From an uncultured Pirellula sp. (GTDB lineage: Bacteria > Planctomycetota > Planctomycetia > Pirellulales > Pirellulaceae): DNA of 64,000 nucleotides. The DNA lies in assembly GCA_903858115.1 (NCBI GenBank), contig CAIOHR010000212.1:1-64000 (forward strand). The letters run 5' to 3'. Position 1 is the first letter of the stretch, and each line of letters starts with the position of its first letter. The position numbers and the translations under genes were made by a program. Under the pieces are notes generated by a model, which was given only the letters and a program-made list of their open reading frames with translations, ran no database searches and was not told the origin of the DNA. Of the stretch, positions 1-11,499 are shown piece by piece.

Positions 1-137
1 GGTTGCCCCAGCTCTTCCTCCAAGCGTCCGACGGAGCGGCTCAAGGCGGGCTGGGAAAGAGCGATATCTTCCGCAGCCCGAGTAAAGTTCGAATGCTCTG
101 CAACCTTGAGAAAATGCCGCAACTGGTCGAGTTCCAT
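1..137 (-). CDS. LysR-family transcriptional regulator, N-terminus only
   Basis: The minus strand reads from an ATG at 137 off the left edge, giving about 45 residues that begin [20 protein letters not shown]. This is the winged helix-turn-helix of LysR-type regulators: the LRHF-L-VAEH-NFT-AAE opening, then the [18 protein letters not shown] recognition helix. Only the DNA-binding domain is inside the window; the effector-binding domain is cut off. The gene is divergent from katG, with 293 bp between the two starts. LysR regulators commonly control the divergent neighbour, and OxyR, a LysR member, controls katG in many bacteria, so an OxyR-like role in peroxide response is a reasonable inference. 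The sequence cannot show whether the OxyR redox cysteines are present. Confidence 0.85.
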   Translation of the reverse strand, partial: MELDQLRHFLKVAEHSNFTRAAEDIALSQPALSRSVGRLEEELGQ

Positions 138-2776
<2,639 letters not shown>

Positions 2777-2838
2777 TCGTCAGTTGATAATTACACGAGT
2801 CGAATCATCGTCTGACGTGTGGTACAATTTTCAACGAA

Positions 2839-2870
2839 CGGCGTCCGCTTGTGGACGCCGCTTTCGTTTG
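2839..2870 (+). terminator. Hairpin after katG
   Basis: A perfect 8-bp stem, CGGCGTCC at 2839-2846 and GGACGCCG at 2853-2860, with a 6-base loop and then CTTTCGTTTG. It lies 62 bases after the katG stop and before the next start at 2894. The downstream tract is only moderately T-rich. A TACAAT box at 2823-2828 lies just upstream, so the hairpin might instead sit in the leader of the next gene. Confidence 0.55.
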
Positions 2871-2893
2871 TAGATGATGCCAGAATTCCAAGT

Positions 2894-3289
2894 ATGATTA
2901 ATCCATACGAACCACCTAACGTCGACGTCGGAGCAGACAAACCGACACCCTTGAAGTTCACGTTGGCCCTCGGAATTGCACTGCTGGTTTGGTTTGCACT
3001 CGCTTTTTTGGGTTGGGGTTGGTTCCAAATAGGAGCTTATTTGTTTGGTAGTTTCGCTGGCATTCTTTTAGGGCAGGTCCGATCTGAAAGAAGTACTCTA
3101 AAAAGCTCGTACCTGGGCTCCTTTGTCGTTGGAAGCCTTTGTTTGTTCGCTATGCAGTTTGAGAGAGTTAGGCGGTCACCGAACTTCATCTTCACAGAAC
3201 TTATTGGTTCAGCGATCATTGCCTATGTTGCCATGCTCGCGGTCACAGGTTGCCTAACTTTGTATATGCGAGTGGTGCGGCAAGCATAA
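2894..3289 (+). CDS. Small membrane protein of the MINPYEPP type
   Basis: A 131-residue protein of unknown function. The ATG at 2894 is preferred because the product then begins MINPYEPPNVDV, an opening I associate with a group of small planctomycete membrane proteins; the longer reading from 2819 adds an unconvincing, non-hydrophobic stretch. After the proline-rich head there are four hydrophobic segments, around residues 23-41, 43-60, 75-90 and 105-124, separated by short charged loops. No catalytic motif is visible. It follows katG on the same strand, but a hairpin separates them, so it is probably transcribed on its own. Confidence 0.65.
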   Translation: MINPYEPPNVDVGADKPTPLKFTLALGIALLVWFALAFLGWGWFQIGAYLFGSFAGILLGQVRSERSTLKSSYLGSFVVGSLCLFAMQFERVRRSPNFIFTELIGSAIIAYVAMLAVTGCLTLYMRVVRQA

Positions 3290-3395
3290 TGCGAGCGGCA
3301 GATATGGAACAAAGCAAAGGACGGATCTTCAGGCCTCATGTGTGGGCGTGACAATTCGGTCGGCATTCATGAAGGAGTTGACTCATTGGACAACT

Positions 3396-6300
3396 TCAAC
3401 GAAAGTCTCGAGAGCGGATCGTTATCGGGCCTATGGATTGCTGTAGGTCTTCGATGCGAGCAGCGACGACGTGAATGACACCTTCTCGATTTTCTAAAAC
3501 TCCGTGTACAAACCATGCGTGGGATTGTTTGCAAATGAGATAATATTCTTTCCAGAGCTCTGGCTTTAATACCAAATTGATGGAACCTGTCTCATCCTCC
3601 ATCGTCACAAACGTGATCCCTTTCGCTGTGCTTGGTCGTTGACGCAAAAGTATCATTCCTGCGACGCGAACGAACCTACCGTTAGCAGTACTTTCCAAAT
3701 CCCGCGCCGTCGTGACGCGTTTGTCCGCCAAACGCGATCGCAGAAAGGACATTGGATGCCCTTGAAGAGATAAACCTGTACTTTGGTAGTCCGCGTAAAT
3801 TTCTTCAATAGGATTCATGCGTCGTAACGATTCTGGTACTTCCTCGTCATGATCCACTTGCGAATGAGCAAACAAAGGCATTTCGCGGTCGTTCTTGTCT
3901 CGAGCGAGGGACTGCCAATAGGCGGCGCGGCGGTCTCCCGATAGCGAATGCAACGCGCCTGCGTCTGCCAAAAGACTAAGCGTTGATTGTTGCAGCTTCA
4001 CACGTTTCACCAGCTCCATCTGATCTCGAAATGGGCCTTTGCGTTCGCGTTCGCAAGCGATCGCCACCCCCTCTCGTTCTTGCAATCCGCGAATCATTCG
4101 CAACCCGAGTCGTAACGACGCAGGTTTTCCGGATCGTCTGTCGGTTGGGTCGTTATTTGGAGGATGGTGTTCCAGTGTGCAGTCCCAATCGCTGCAATTG
4201 ATGTCGGCTGGCAATACCGCAGTATGATGACGTTGTGCATCCTGAACTAATTGTGCCGGCGCGTAAAACCCTAACGGTTGGCTATTAAGCAAAGCACAGC
4301 AGAAGACCTCAGGGTAATGATGTTTGATCCAGCAGGACGCATAAACAAGAAGTGCGAAGCTTGCCGCATGCGATTCGGGAAAACCATACTCGCCGAATCC
4401 TCGAAGCTGATTGAAGACCCGCTCCGCGAAGACTTCATCCAAGCCATTCAGTCTCATACCTTCGATCAGTTTGCGTCGAAAGTTATCGATAACCCCGGGC
4501 CTGCGCCAGGCTGCCATGGCTCGACGGAGTTGATCCGCTTCGCCAGGCGTGAAGCCGGCAGCGACGACAGCTAATCGCATGGCTTGCTCTTGAAAGAGAG
4601 GGACTCCCATTGTCTTTCGCAGTACTTCAGCGATAGCTTCCGTTGGGTATTCGGGCTGAATTCCCGAGCGTCGTGCTGTTAAGTAGGGATGTACCATTTG
4701 GCCCTGAATAGGGCCGGGGCGAACAATGGCTACTTCGATCACAAGGTCGTAAAAACATCTTGGTCGCAACCGAGGCAACATACTCATCTGCGCCCGGCTC
4801 TCGATTTGGAAAACGCCGACCGTATCAGCGTCGCAAATCATGTCATAGACCGTTGGGTCCTCGGGCGGGATGGTCGCCAAGTTGAGCGGACGATCATAAT
4901 GCTTCGTTAGCAGTTGAAAGCTTCGGTGGATGGCTGATAACATTCCGAGCGCTAGACAATCCACCTTCAGAATGCCGAGTTCATCGAGATCATTCTTGTC
5001 CCATTGGATGATCGTACGATCGGGCATGGCCGCATTTTCGATGGGACAAAGTTCGCACAGTGGACCTTGCGTCATGACCATGCCACCGGTGTGTTGGGAA
5101 AGGTGTCTTGGGAATCCAAGAATCGATTGAACAAGGTAGATAAACCGTTTCCCAATTGCCGATTCGGGATCGATCCCCGCGGTTCCACAACGACTTTCAA
5201 AACTCTCTTCGGCTCCACGGCCTTCGACAATCTTCGCGAGTGAGTCAATACGATCTTGCGATAGTCCAATCGCCTTGCCACAATCGCGAACAGCCGAACG
5301 TGTACGATAGGTGGTGACGGCGGCAGTCATCCCCGCTCGTTCGCGACCGTACTTTTCATAAACATATTGAATCACTTCTTCGCGGCGTTGGTGTTCAAAA
5401 TCAATATCAATGTCGGGAGCTTCGTTCCGTTCGCGACTGATGAAGCGTTCGAAAAGTAGATCGTATTGACTGGGGTCGACGCTGGTCACACCAATGCAGT
5501 AGCAGACAGCGCTGTTTGCTGCAGAACCTCTGCCTTGGCATAGGATATCACGCGAACGAGCAAATCGAACCAAATCCCACACCGTGAGAAAGTAGGGCTC
5601 GTACCGGAGATCTTCAATCAACTTCAGCTCATGTCGCAGCATCTCAATGACTCGATCGGGAACTCCTGCGGGATAACGTTGCTTGGCCCCTTTCCATGCG
5701 AGTCGTTTTAGGAACTCGATCGGCGTAAGACCGTCTGGACTCCATTCGATGGGGTACTCATAGCGTAGTTGATCAAGAGAGAACTCGATCCTCGATGCAA
5801 TCTCGGCAGAGCGGCTTAATGCATCCGGACTATCTCGATAAAGCTGTTGCAGTTCCGGTAAGGAGCGGAGCGATCGTTGCGCATTGGATGGTCTCACTGC
5901 CGCGACAGACTCGATCGTGCTTCGAGTGGAGATCGCAGTTAAGCAATCTTGCAATATCATTCGCTCAGGGACGTGGTAGAGAACGTCTCCCGTAGCTACG
6001 AGCGGAACGTCCGCTCGAGTAGCCAATGATGTTTGCATTGCCAGCGAGCGATGATCGTCCACTCCCCGGTGCAAGTGAGAGACGAGATAGAGTCTATCGG
6101 CAAACAGTTCCCTGGCTTCTTCGATTTGACTCAACCAGTCTTCGGGGGGGCTATGCGCTAGCTGCCTTGGCACCAGTCCAACGAGATTGTTGTTGCAGAT
6201 CGTGGATAGGTCCGCCTTATGTAGCCTGCATTCTCCCTTCTCAGCACGTTGACGACCCGTGGATAGCAGTCGACACAATGCTGCATATCCGATTCGGTTC

Positions 6301-6542
6301 ATGGGCCAGACGAGCAGTGGCGGACCGTCCGTTAGTTCTAATTCGCATCCGACGTAGAACGGTATGGCCGCATCTTTTGCGGCAGTATGACCACGTACGA
6401 CACCCGCGAGCGTGTTGCGATCTGTGATTGCAATGCCAGCATACTGGAGTTCATGGGCACGTTCGATAAGTTCATGGGCATGCGACGCCCCTTCCAGAAA
6501 GGAGAAGTTCGATTTGCAATGCAGCTCTACGTAATCCATCAT
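3396..6542 (-). CDS. dnaE2: Error-prone DNA polymerase III alpha subunit DnaE2 (ImuC)
   Basis: A 1048-residue C-family polymerase of the DnaE2 type, which performs damage-induced translesion synthesis. The N-terminal PHP domain starts at residue 3 (YVELHCKSNFSFLEGAS, typical of DnaE2). The polymerase core contains GRGSAANSAVCY (about 337-348), the catalytic PDIDIDF (376-382) and the third acidic residue in KVDCLALGML (Asp528). A C-terminal OB-type segment (ITFVTMEDETGSINLVL) is present. The length fits DnaE2 and is shorter than replicative DnaE. Two ATGs open the frame, at 6542 and 6539. In many bacteria dnaE2 sits in an SOS cassette with imuA and imuB; here the flanking genes are a PP2C phosphatase and a small membrane protein, so it stands alone. 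I could not identify a LexA site upstream. Confidence 0.96.
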   Translation of the reverse strand: MMDYVELHCKSNFSFLEGASHAHELIERAHELQYAGIAITDRNTLAGVVRGHTAAKDAAIPFYVGCELELTDGPPLLVWPMNRIGYAALCRLLSTGRQRAEKGECRLHKADLSTICNNNLVGLVPRQLAHSPPEDWLSQIEEARELFADRLYLVSHLHRGVDDHRSLAMQTSLATRADVPLVATGDVLYHVPERMILQDCLTAISTRSTIESVAAVRPSNAQRSLRSLPELQQLYRDSPDALSRSAEIASRIEFSLDQLRYEYPIEWSPDGLTPIEFLKRLAWKGAKQRYPAGVPDRVIEMLRHELKLIEDLRYEPYFLTVWDLVRFARSRDILCQGRGSAANSAVCYCIGVTSVDPSQYDLLFERFISRERNEAPDIDIDFEHQRREEVIQYVYEKYGRERAGMTAAVTTYRTRSAVRDCGKAIGLSQDRIDSLAKIVEGRGAEESFESRCGTAGIDPESAIGKRFIYLVQSILGFPRHLSQHTGGMVMTQGPLCELCPIENAAMPDRTIIQWDKNDLDELGILKVDCLALGMLSAIHRSFQLLTKHYDRPLNLATIPPEDPTVYDMICDADTVGVFQIESRAQMSMLPRLRPRCFYDLVIEVAIVRPGPIQGQMVHPYLTARRSGIQPEYPTEAIAEVLRKTMGVPLFQEQAMRLAVVAAGFTPGEADQLRRAMAAWRRPGVIDNFRRKLIEGMRLNGLDEVFAERVFNQLRGFGEYGFPESHAASFALLVYASCWIKHHYPEVFCCALLNSQPLGFYAPAQLVQDAQRHHTAVLPADINCSDWDCTLEHHPPNNDPTDRRSGKPASLRLGLRMIRGLQEREGVAIACERERKGPFRDQMELVKRVKLQQSTLSLLADAGALHSLSGDRRAAYWQSLARDKNDREMPLFAHSQVDHDEEVPESLRRMNPIEEIYADYQSTGLSLQGHPMSFLRSRLADKRVTTARDLESTANGRFVRVAGMILLRQRPSTAKGITFVTMEDETGSINLVLKPELWKEYYLICKQSHAWFVHGVLENREGVIHVVAARIEDLQQSIGPITIRSRDFR

Positions 6543-6619
6543 CCGGCCAATGCGATTTAGGTCGTACTCGTCAAATTCCTTACAATCGTTACAATTCCAC
6601 AGGATTGTACGAGGAAAGC
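6543..6619. promoter_or_regulatory. Short divergent dnaE2/PP2C promoter region
   Basis: Only 77 bases separate the dnaE2 start from the phosphatase start, so both promoters must lie here or inside the genes. On the plus strand two TACAAT boxes stand nine bases apart (6581-6586 and 6590-6595), each a plausible -10 for the phosphatase; no good -35 is seen. A GAGGAA ribosome-binding site lies at 6611-6616. Confidence 0.4.
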
Positions 6620-7528
6620 ATGCGAATGTACCAAGTTCAGATCGCAGAATCTTCGCAAACTCCTACATTTCGTTGGCCCAAACCCATCGAAAAATTGTGT
6701 ATGCCTGTATCTGCTGAAAACCATTTTTTATTCCAACAAGAGTGCGGAGAAGTCACTTCTCTTTCGCGCCATTGCTGGATTGCATCTGTGTTTTCGCAGC
6801 GTTCACCGACCAAATCGACACCAAACGAAGATGCGACAGCGGTAATCTCGATCGACGAGGAAACGGCCGTGTTTGCAGTCGCCGATGGTTGTGGTGGCAT
6901 GCGAGGTGGTGAACAAGCGTCCTCGGTTGCCATTCATTGTTTGGCTGAGTCGTTAAACGGTGTGAGTCGTGGTAGCGAAAGCATGGGTGGCGAGATTCGA
7001 ATGGCAATTCTCGAAGGTATCGAGAACGCGAATCGATCGATCCAAAATCTGAGAATCGGGGCTGCTTGCACGTTGGCTGTCGCAGAGTTTCATCGAGGAG
7101 TGGTTCGCACGTATCATGTCGGTGATTCCGTTCTATTGCTGATGAGCAATCGGGGAAAAATTCGTTATCAATCGATTTGCCATTCCCCTGTTGGGTTCGC
7201 AGTCGAAGCTGGATTTTTGGAGCCGAGCCAAGCGATGCATCACGAAGAACGCCATGTGGTCTCCAATATTGTTGGTGATCCGCGAATGCGAATTGAGATG
7301 GGGCCGACACTTGAAATGGCGGCTCGTGATACGCTGTTGCTGGCAAGCGATGGATTGTTTGACAATCTCACGACAGGTGAAGTTGTCAGTGGAATGCGCA
7401 CAGGACGACTCGCTAGCAAACTGAAGAACCTTACCGATTTAGCGTTGGCGCGGATGGCAGAAGCAACAAAAGACTTGCCTTCGAAGCCAGACGATTTGAG
7501 TGTCATCGGCATTCGACGATCAACCTAA
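6620..7528 (+). CDS. PP2C-family serine/threonine phosphatase
   Basis: A 302-residue metal-dependent protein phosphatase of the bacterial PP2C/Stp type. The metal-binding motifs are in order: NEDA (Glu70-Asp71), VADGCGGM (Asp89-Gly90; the family usually has DGMGG, so Cys replaces Met), GDS (168-170), SDGLFDN (243-249) and DDLSVI (291-296). The first 60 residues are extra to the family core. There is no membrane segment, so it should act in the cytosol, most likely against Ser/Thr kinases, which planctomycetes have in number (one lies at 23032). The ATG at 6620 follows GAGGAA at 6611-6616 closely; the ATG at 6626 has better spacing and a TTG at 6605 is also possible. The divergent neighbour is dnaE2. 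Confidence 0.9.
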   Translation: MRMYQVQIAESSQTPTFRWPKPIEKLCMPVSAENHFLFQQECGEVTSLSRHCWIASVFSQRSPTKSTPNEDATAVISIDEETAVFAVADGCGGMRGGEQASSVAIHCLAESLNGVSRGSESMGGEIRMAILEGIENANRSIQNLRIGAACTLAVAEFHRGVVRTYHVGDSVLLLMSNRGKIRYQSICHSPVGFAVEAGFLEPSQAMHHEERHVVSNIVGDPRMRIEMGPTLEMAARDTLLLASDGLFDNLTTGEVVSGMRTGRLASKLKNLTDLALARMAEATKDLPSKPDDLSVIGIRRST

Positions 7529-7698
7529 GGCGACAATCCGCATTTCTGATTTTGGCAATCTAGGTAAGCTCTTCCGTTCGGACTGAAGCGATTGCATGAC
7601 TCGTGTTGGATAGTTCGATAGTACCCTCATTGCTGAAGAGTGATCGACACTCAACAACCTGAATTTGCCAGCAATTTGTACACTGGAAGGACCCTGAC

Positions 7699-8046
7699 AT
7701 GAAAAGCGGCATTCGAGCCCTCGCCTTGTTTTGCGTAACGATGGCCACAATGACTGGCTGTAATCTAATGGAACGTCGTGGTGGTAATTGCAATCAGTGC
7801 AGTGGACATCTCGGCTGCCGCCCATGCCCAGTAGGCTGGCAACGAGGCGGTACAGACTATGGAACCCACTTGGGATCCCACTTAGCGTCTGGCCACGTTG
7901 GCGGGCACTTTGCACAGAAGAATGCATATGCAGAGAACAACCAAGTTGGTTCGGGTGTTCCTGCTCCAGCCACAGCATATCCATACTACACGACGAGAGG
8001 CCCAAGAGATTTCTTCGCAAACAATCCACCGAGCATCGGTCGATAG
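7699..8046 (+). CDS. Small secreted lipoprotein, planctomycete-type
   Basis: A 115-residue protein with a lipoprotein signal peptide: a hydrophobic run (ALALFCVTMATM) followed by the lipobox-like TMTGC, so the mature protein would begin at Cys21 and be lipid-anchored. The mature part is short and rich in Gly, His, Tyr and Cys (CNQCSGHLGCRPCP), with a C-terminal block TTRGPRDFFANNPPSIGR. I recognise that RGPRDF-NPPSIG ending from small planctomycete proteins of unknown function. The ATG at 7699 is preceded by GGAAGGA. No partner gene is apparent: the phosphatase ends 170 bases upstream. Confidence 0.75.
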   Translation: MKSGIRALALFCVTMATMTGCNLMERRGGNCNQCSGHLGCRPCPVGWQRGGTDYGTHLGSHLASGHVGGHFAQKNAYAENNQVGSGVPAPATAYPYYTTRGPRDFFANNPPSIGR

Positions 8047-8109
8047 TTCTAGCATCTGGCGATGTCAGTCACGCGTTTAACTCGTCGATGGAGATGTAAA
8101 AAACTGGCT

Positions 8110-8130
8110 GCGAGTCTCGAAGAGGCTCGC
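8110..8130 (+). terminator. Hairpin after the lipoprotein gene
   Basis: GCGAGTCTC at 8110-8118 pairs with GAGGCTCGC at 8122-8130 (9 bp, one G-T pair) around a GAA loop. It lies 64 bases after the lipoprotein stop. There is no T tract, so it is a weak terminator or just a structured 3' end. Confidence 0.4.
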
Positions 8131-8170
8131 ATGCGAGGTCACATTGCACGTTAGTTGAGACAGTAAAGAG

Positions 8171-8216
8171 TCGGGACTGGAGTCCCTACCTATTCGGGAC
8201 TGGGGTAGCTAGCTAT
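8171..8216. repeat. Two imperfect 23-bp tandem units with internal palindromes
   Basis: Two 23-base units (8171-8193 and 8194-8216) share TCGGGACTGG-GT at the start and TAT at the end, but differ in the middle. Unit one contains GGGACT-GG-AGTCCC (8173-8186), a near-perfect palindrome; unit two contains AGCTAGCT. It sits between the convergent lipoprotein and alpha-E genes and may be a dispersed extragenic element. Confidence 0.5.
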
Positions 8217-8246
8217 TAGGGATAACTTCAGCTGACTTTTGCTCCA

Positions 8247-9209
8247 CTAGATGGCGACTGCTTCTGGAGACACGACGAAGAACGACAGAGAAATCGCCTC
8301 TCCAATTTCGTTAAGACGGCTTTGCAAATCGTCGATCGACTCATGCAAACCGACATCCATGATGTCGTCGATATGCAAATAATCAAATTCGCTTTTCAAC
8401 CGACCAAGGAGTTGCTCTGGGCGATTGTTGAAGTTTCCTTGCGTGCCCCCAGTGATCGCCAACAGTGATTGCTCAGCGCGAATAATGCAGAATCGCACAG
8501 CCCGCGGAAAGTTTCGGTCCAAGAGCAAGAACTGAACAACATTCTTTGGCAGCAGTCGACCATACTTCTTCCGGTACATTTCTAACGCGCTCGCGCTCTT
8601 CAACAGCGTCCCCCACTGACTGATATCAAGTGGTGTCCCCACATGTTCTAGTCCAGGTAGCAACAGATAGAACTTTACATCCAATATCCGTGAAGTCTTG
8701 TCAGCTCGTTCGATCAACGTGCCGAGTCGCCCAAAGTTCCACGCTTCGCCATGGGACATCGTGCCGTAGGTCACACCCTCGAGCAAGTATCCGGCCTGTT
8801 TGATTCTTCCAAAAAATTCGAAAGGGGACGAAATAGCTCGCGAATCATTCCTGGCATCTCGAACCAGGAGATAGAACTTGTTCAGTTCTTCCCACATTTG
8901 ACTGCTAATCATTTCACGAGTGGTCCTGGCATTCTCGCGAGCCATCTGCAAGCAGGATATGATCGAATTCGGATTCTCGTCATCGAACGTCAAAAACCGA
9001 ATGACATTCTCTTGATTTGCGGCCGAATAGCGTTCGAAGAACAATTCCTGGTCACCCGTCGTGTAGATCAGGGGTTCCCATTGGAGCTGTCGCTCTTGCC
9101 CCATATCAATCGTCAAGTTGAGCGTAACGTCAATAAAGCGAGCAACATTCTCGGCTCGCTCGGTGTAACGACTCATCCAGAAAATAGAATTAGCAACTCT
9201 TGATAGCAT
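8247..9209 (-). CDS. Alpha-E domain protein (DUF403)
   Basis: A 320-residue alpha-helical protein of the alpha-E family. The start is set at the ATG at 9209, because the product then begins MLSRVANSIFWMSRYTERAE, the conserved N-terminus of the family; the longer reading to 9263 would overlap the upstream gene. The rest is helical and carries the typical blocks EHVGTPLDISQWGTLLKSAS, RNFPRAVRFCI and the C-terminal LQSRLNEIGEAI. Alpha-E proteins are encoded next to circularly permuted ATP-grasp proteins and often with transglutaminase-like and protease genes; the complex is thought to make or modify a peptide of unknown nature. Here the ATP-grasp partner lies 10 bases upstream on the same strand. 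The biochemical role is not established. Confidence 0.9.
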   Translation of the reverse strand: MLSRVANSIFWMSRYTERAENVARFIDVTLNLTIDMGQERQLQWEPLIYTTGDQELFFERYSAANQENVIRFLTFDDENPNSIISCLQMARENARTTREMISSQMWEELNKFYLLVRDARNDSRAISSPFEFFGRIKQAGYLLEGVTYGTMSHGEAWNFGRLGTLIERADKTSRILDVKFYLLLPGLEHVGTPLDISQWGTLLKSASALEMYRKKYGRLLPKNVVQFLLLDRNFPRAVRFCIIRAEQSLLAITGGTQGNFNNRPEQLLGRLKSEFDYLHIDDIMDVGLHESIDDLQSRLNEIGEAISLSFFVVSPEAVAI

Positions 9210-9219
9210 GGTTTGGCCT

Positions 9220-10725
9220 TTAACCTTTTGTCCTAAGAACCCAGGTGTCTTTGCTTCCACCACCTTGTGATGAATTTACTACGAGCGAGCCTTTTACCAA
9301 GGCCACACGCGTCAACCCGCCAGGGACGATGTAAATGTCTTCTCCGTAAAGGATATAAGGACGCAAGTCTACGTGCCTTCCTTCCAGCTTTTCACCGCAC
9401 AATGTAGGAACGGTAGAAAGTGCGAGCATTGGTTGCGCTACATAATTTCGCGGATTGGCCTTTATCAACTCACGGTATTGGTCGTGTTGTTCTTTGGTTG
9501 ACTTTGGCCCCAACATAATGCCATAGCCTCCAGACTCGTTGGCGGGCTTGATGACCAATTCGTGGATGTTGTCCAAAACGTATTTTCGTTCCGATTCGTC
9601 GGCACACAAATACGTTGGAACATTGGGTAGGGTCATGTCTTCACCCAAATAGTACTTCACCATTTTCGGAACGTAAGCGTACACCGCTTTGTCGTCGGCG
9701 ACTCCAGTTCCTGGAGCATTGACGAGTGCGACTTTACCTTGTCGATAGACTTCCATCAATCCGCGAACGCCCAGTGTTGAATCGGCTCGCAAAACATCTG
9801 GGTCTAGGAATGCATCGTCGATACGGCGATAGATGACGTCTACTTGTTTTAGTCCTTTCGTAGTACGCATGTGCACGTAACCGCGATGAACCAGCAAATC
9901 GCTTCCCTGCACCAATTCCACACCCATTTGCTGAGCCAAGAAGCAGTGCTCAAAGTAGGCTGAGTTGTAAATGCCTGGAGATAGCACAACGACCGTGGGA
10001 TCTCTGGCGGGCTCAGGCGCCACATACTGTAACATTTTGAGCAACTGTTCTGGATATGTCTCGACAGGAAGGATGCTTTGCCCGTCGAACAGTTGCGGAA
10101 ATGTTCTCTTCATCACCTCTCGGTTCTCGATTACATAGGAAACGCCCGATGGGCAACGAAGATTATCTTCGAGAACATACACCTGTCCGTCCCCACCGCG
10201 AACCAGATCCGTACCTGTGATGTGGCACCAAATCCCCTTGGGCGGCTTCATGCCTTTGATTTGATGCAAGAATCCCTTGCTCGATTGCACCATGTATTCA
10301 GGGAAGACACCATCCTTCACTATCTTTTGGTCATGGTACATGTCATCGATAAACATGTTGAGCGCTCGGATGCGTTGCTTCAGTCCAGACTCGATTGCTA
10401 TCCACTCTTGCTCTTCAATGATCCGAGGAATTAGATCAAAAGGCCAAACTTTTTCTGTACCAGCGGCATGCCCATAGACATTGAAGGTGATCCCCATGTT
10501 CAGCAATTCATGGTCCGCCGCTTTTTGCCGACGCTGTAATTCACCATAAGCCAAGCCACCCAATTTATTCGTCAGAAATTTGGATGCTCCTCGAGGTGCT
10601 CCCTTGTCATCGAACATCTCATCAAAGAAGCCTAAGGATTGGTAAGATGTCAATCCAAGCGGGTCGTGGTTTGGCGGGTCAACCGGCAATTCTACGCCAT
10701 CTACCATCATTTTCTGCGACTGCAT
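9220..10725 (-). CDS. Circularly permuted ATP-grasp protein (DUF404/DUF407)
   Basis: A 501-residue member of the circularly permuted ATP-grasp family, predicted to form amide or peptide bonds using ATP. Family blocks seen are [20 protein letters not shown] near the N-terminus, ERIxFGVTFNVYG-like [75 protein letters not shown], and [16 protein letters not shown], the nucleotide-binding loop. The ATG at 10725 ([10 protein letters not shown]) is preferred over the longer reading from 10773. The alpha-E gene follows 10 bases downstream, the usual pairing. The transglutaminase-like and proteasome-type protease genes often found with this pair are not here. Confidence 0.92.
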   Translation of the reverse strand: MQSQKMMVDGVELPVDPPNHDPLGLTSYQSLGFFDEMFDDKGAPRGASKFLTNKLGGLAYGELQRRQKAADHELLNMGITFNVYGHAAGTEKVWPFDLIPRIIEEQEWIAIESGLKQRIRALNMFIDDMYHDQKIVKDGVFPEYMVQSSKGFLHQIKGMKPPKGIWCHITGTDLVRGGDGQVYVLEDNLRCPSGVSYVIENREVMKRTFPQLFDGQSILPVETYPEQLLKMLQYVAPEPARDPTVVVLSPGIYNSAYFEHCFLAQQMGVELVQGSDLLVHRGYVHMRTTKGLKQVDVIYRRIDDAFLDPDVLRADSTLGVRGLMEVYRQGKVALVNAPGTGVADDKAVYAYVPKMVKYYLGEDMTLPNVPTYLCADESERKYVLDNIHELVIKPANESGGYGIMLGPKSTKEQHDQYRELIKANPRNYVAQPMLALSTVPTLCGEKLEGRHVDLRPYILYGEDIYIVPGGLTRVALVKGSLVVNSSQGGGSKDTWVLRTKG

Positions 10726-11203
10726 TACCAACTCGATCCAATTCACTATTGCGCGAACGCCCGACCGTATCAAGTGGTTTGTTGAAACGGGATCGACCGA
10801 TCGCGAACTTCGACAACGAAAATCGTAAAGCGCCCATGGAGAGGATCTTGAGCACGTTCATTCTTACTAAAAATCGCGGCAAAGTGGCAAGACTACAGCA
10901 GGATTTTCCAAATGTTGTGCCATTTTTTCATCCATTTTCGTTTGAACTCCGCCGCAATTCATCGTTCTCTATTCCATGGTGACGAAAGTTCGCAATAAAG
11001 CCTCGATGCAAGCCGCTACAAGAAATCCCCATAAACCTGTAAAAGCCTGCCGATTATTCCGCTTCCTGCCGAATACCTGCCTTTACTAATGGAATAACGC
11101 CGCCGATTGGATGTTTGGCGATTTGACACTCATGCTCCTCCGCCTAAAATGAAGTTAGCGTCGCGTTTCGCGACTGATAGACCTCCCACCCTGGAATTTG
11201 AAA
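10726..11203. other. Intergenic region with a tatA promoter
   Basis: A 478-base region between the minus-strand ATP-grasp gene and the plus-strand tatA-type gene. No convincing coding sequence is present. The only strong signal is the promoter at 11123-11150. The ATP-grasp promoter must lie near its left side, but no clear boxes were found. Confidence 0.5.
11123..11150 (+). promoter_or_regulatory. Sigma-70-type promoter for the first tatA gene
   Basis: TTGACA (11123-11128), a perfect -35, is followed after 16 bases by TAAAAT (11145-11150), one mismatch from consensus. Transcription would start near 11157, leaving a leader of about 47 bases to the ATG at 11204. This is the best housekeeping promoter seen in the window. 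Confidence 0.7.
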
Positions 11204-11395
11204 ATGCTTGCTTTTCTACCCTCTGTCGGCACACAGGAACTCTTGATCATTTTGATCGTTGCGATGCTGCTGTTCGGAAGCGCAAAGCTCCCGACTCTGA
11301 TGCGTAACTTAGGACGCAGTGCGACTGAGTTCAAAAAAGGGATGCGAGACGACGACTCCGAGCCTGCAGCTGACCCAGCTTCCAAGCCCTCCTAA
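11204..11395 (+). CDS. tatA: Twin-arginine translocase subunit TatA/TatE, copy 1
   Basis: A 63-residue TatA-family protein. After a short periplasmic head there is one hydrophobic helix (ELLIILIVAMLLFGS), then the hinge FGSAKLPTLMRNLGRS and an amphipathic helix (ATEFKKGMRDD), ending in a short acidic/polar tail. The FG hinge and the LP--MRNLG-S pattern are diagnostic of TatA/TatE. Such proteins oligomerise with TatC to move folded proteins across the inner membrane. The ATG at 11204 is chosen over a TTG at 11198. A consensus promoter lies upstream, and a second TatA-type gene follows 104 bases on. No tatC gene is in the window. Confidence 0.9.
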   Translation: MLAFLPSVGTQELLIILIVAMLLFGSAKLPTLMRNLGRSATEFKKGMRDDDSEPAADPASKPS

Positions 11396-11419
11396 ATCGA
11401 CGTTATGCTTCAATCTACG

Positions 11420-11456
11420 GCGTGTGTGAATCAGCGACTTATCTAAGTCGACACGC
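11420..11456 (+). other. Structured spacer between the two tatA genes
   Basis: CGACTTA (11435-11441) pairs with TAAGTCG (11444-11450), and an outer arm GCGTGT (11420-11425) pairs with ACACGC (11451-11456), leaving a bulge on the left. The hairpin lacks a T tract, so it may be an mRNA processing or stability element, not a terminator. Confidence 0.35.
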
Positions 11457-11499
11457 ATGTCGCGATTAGCCAACTGGTCTGAGTGGAAGAAGGAAAATT

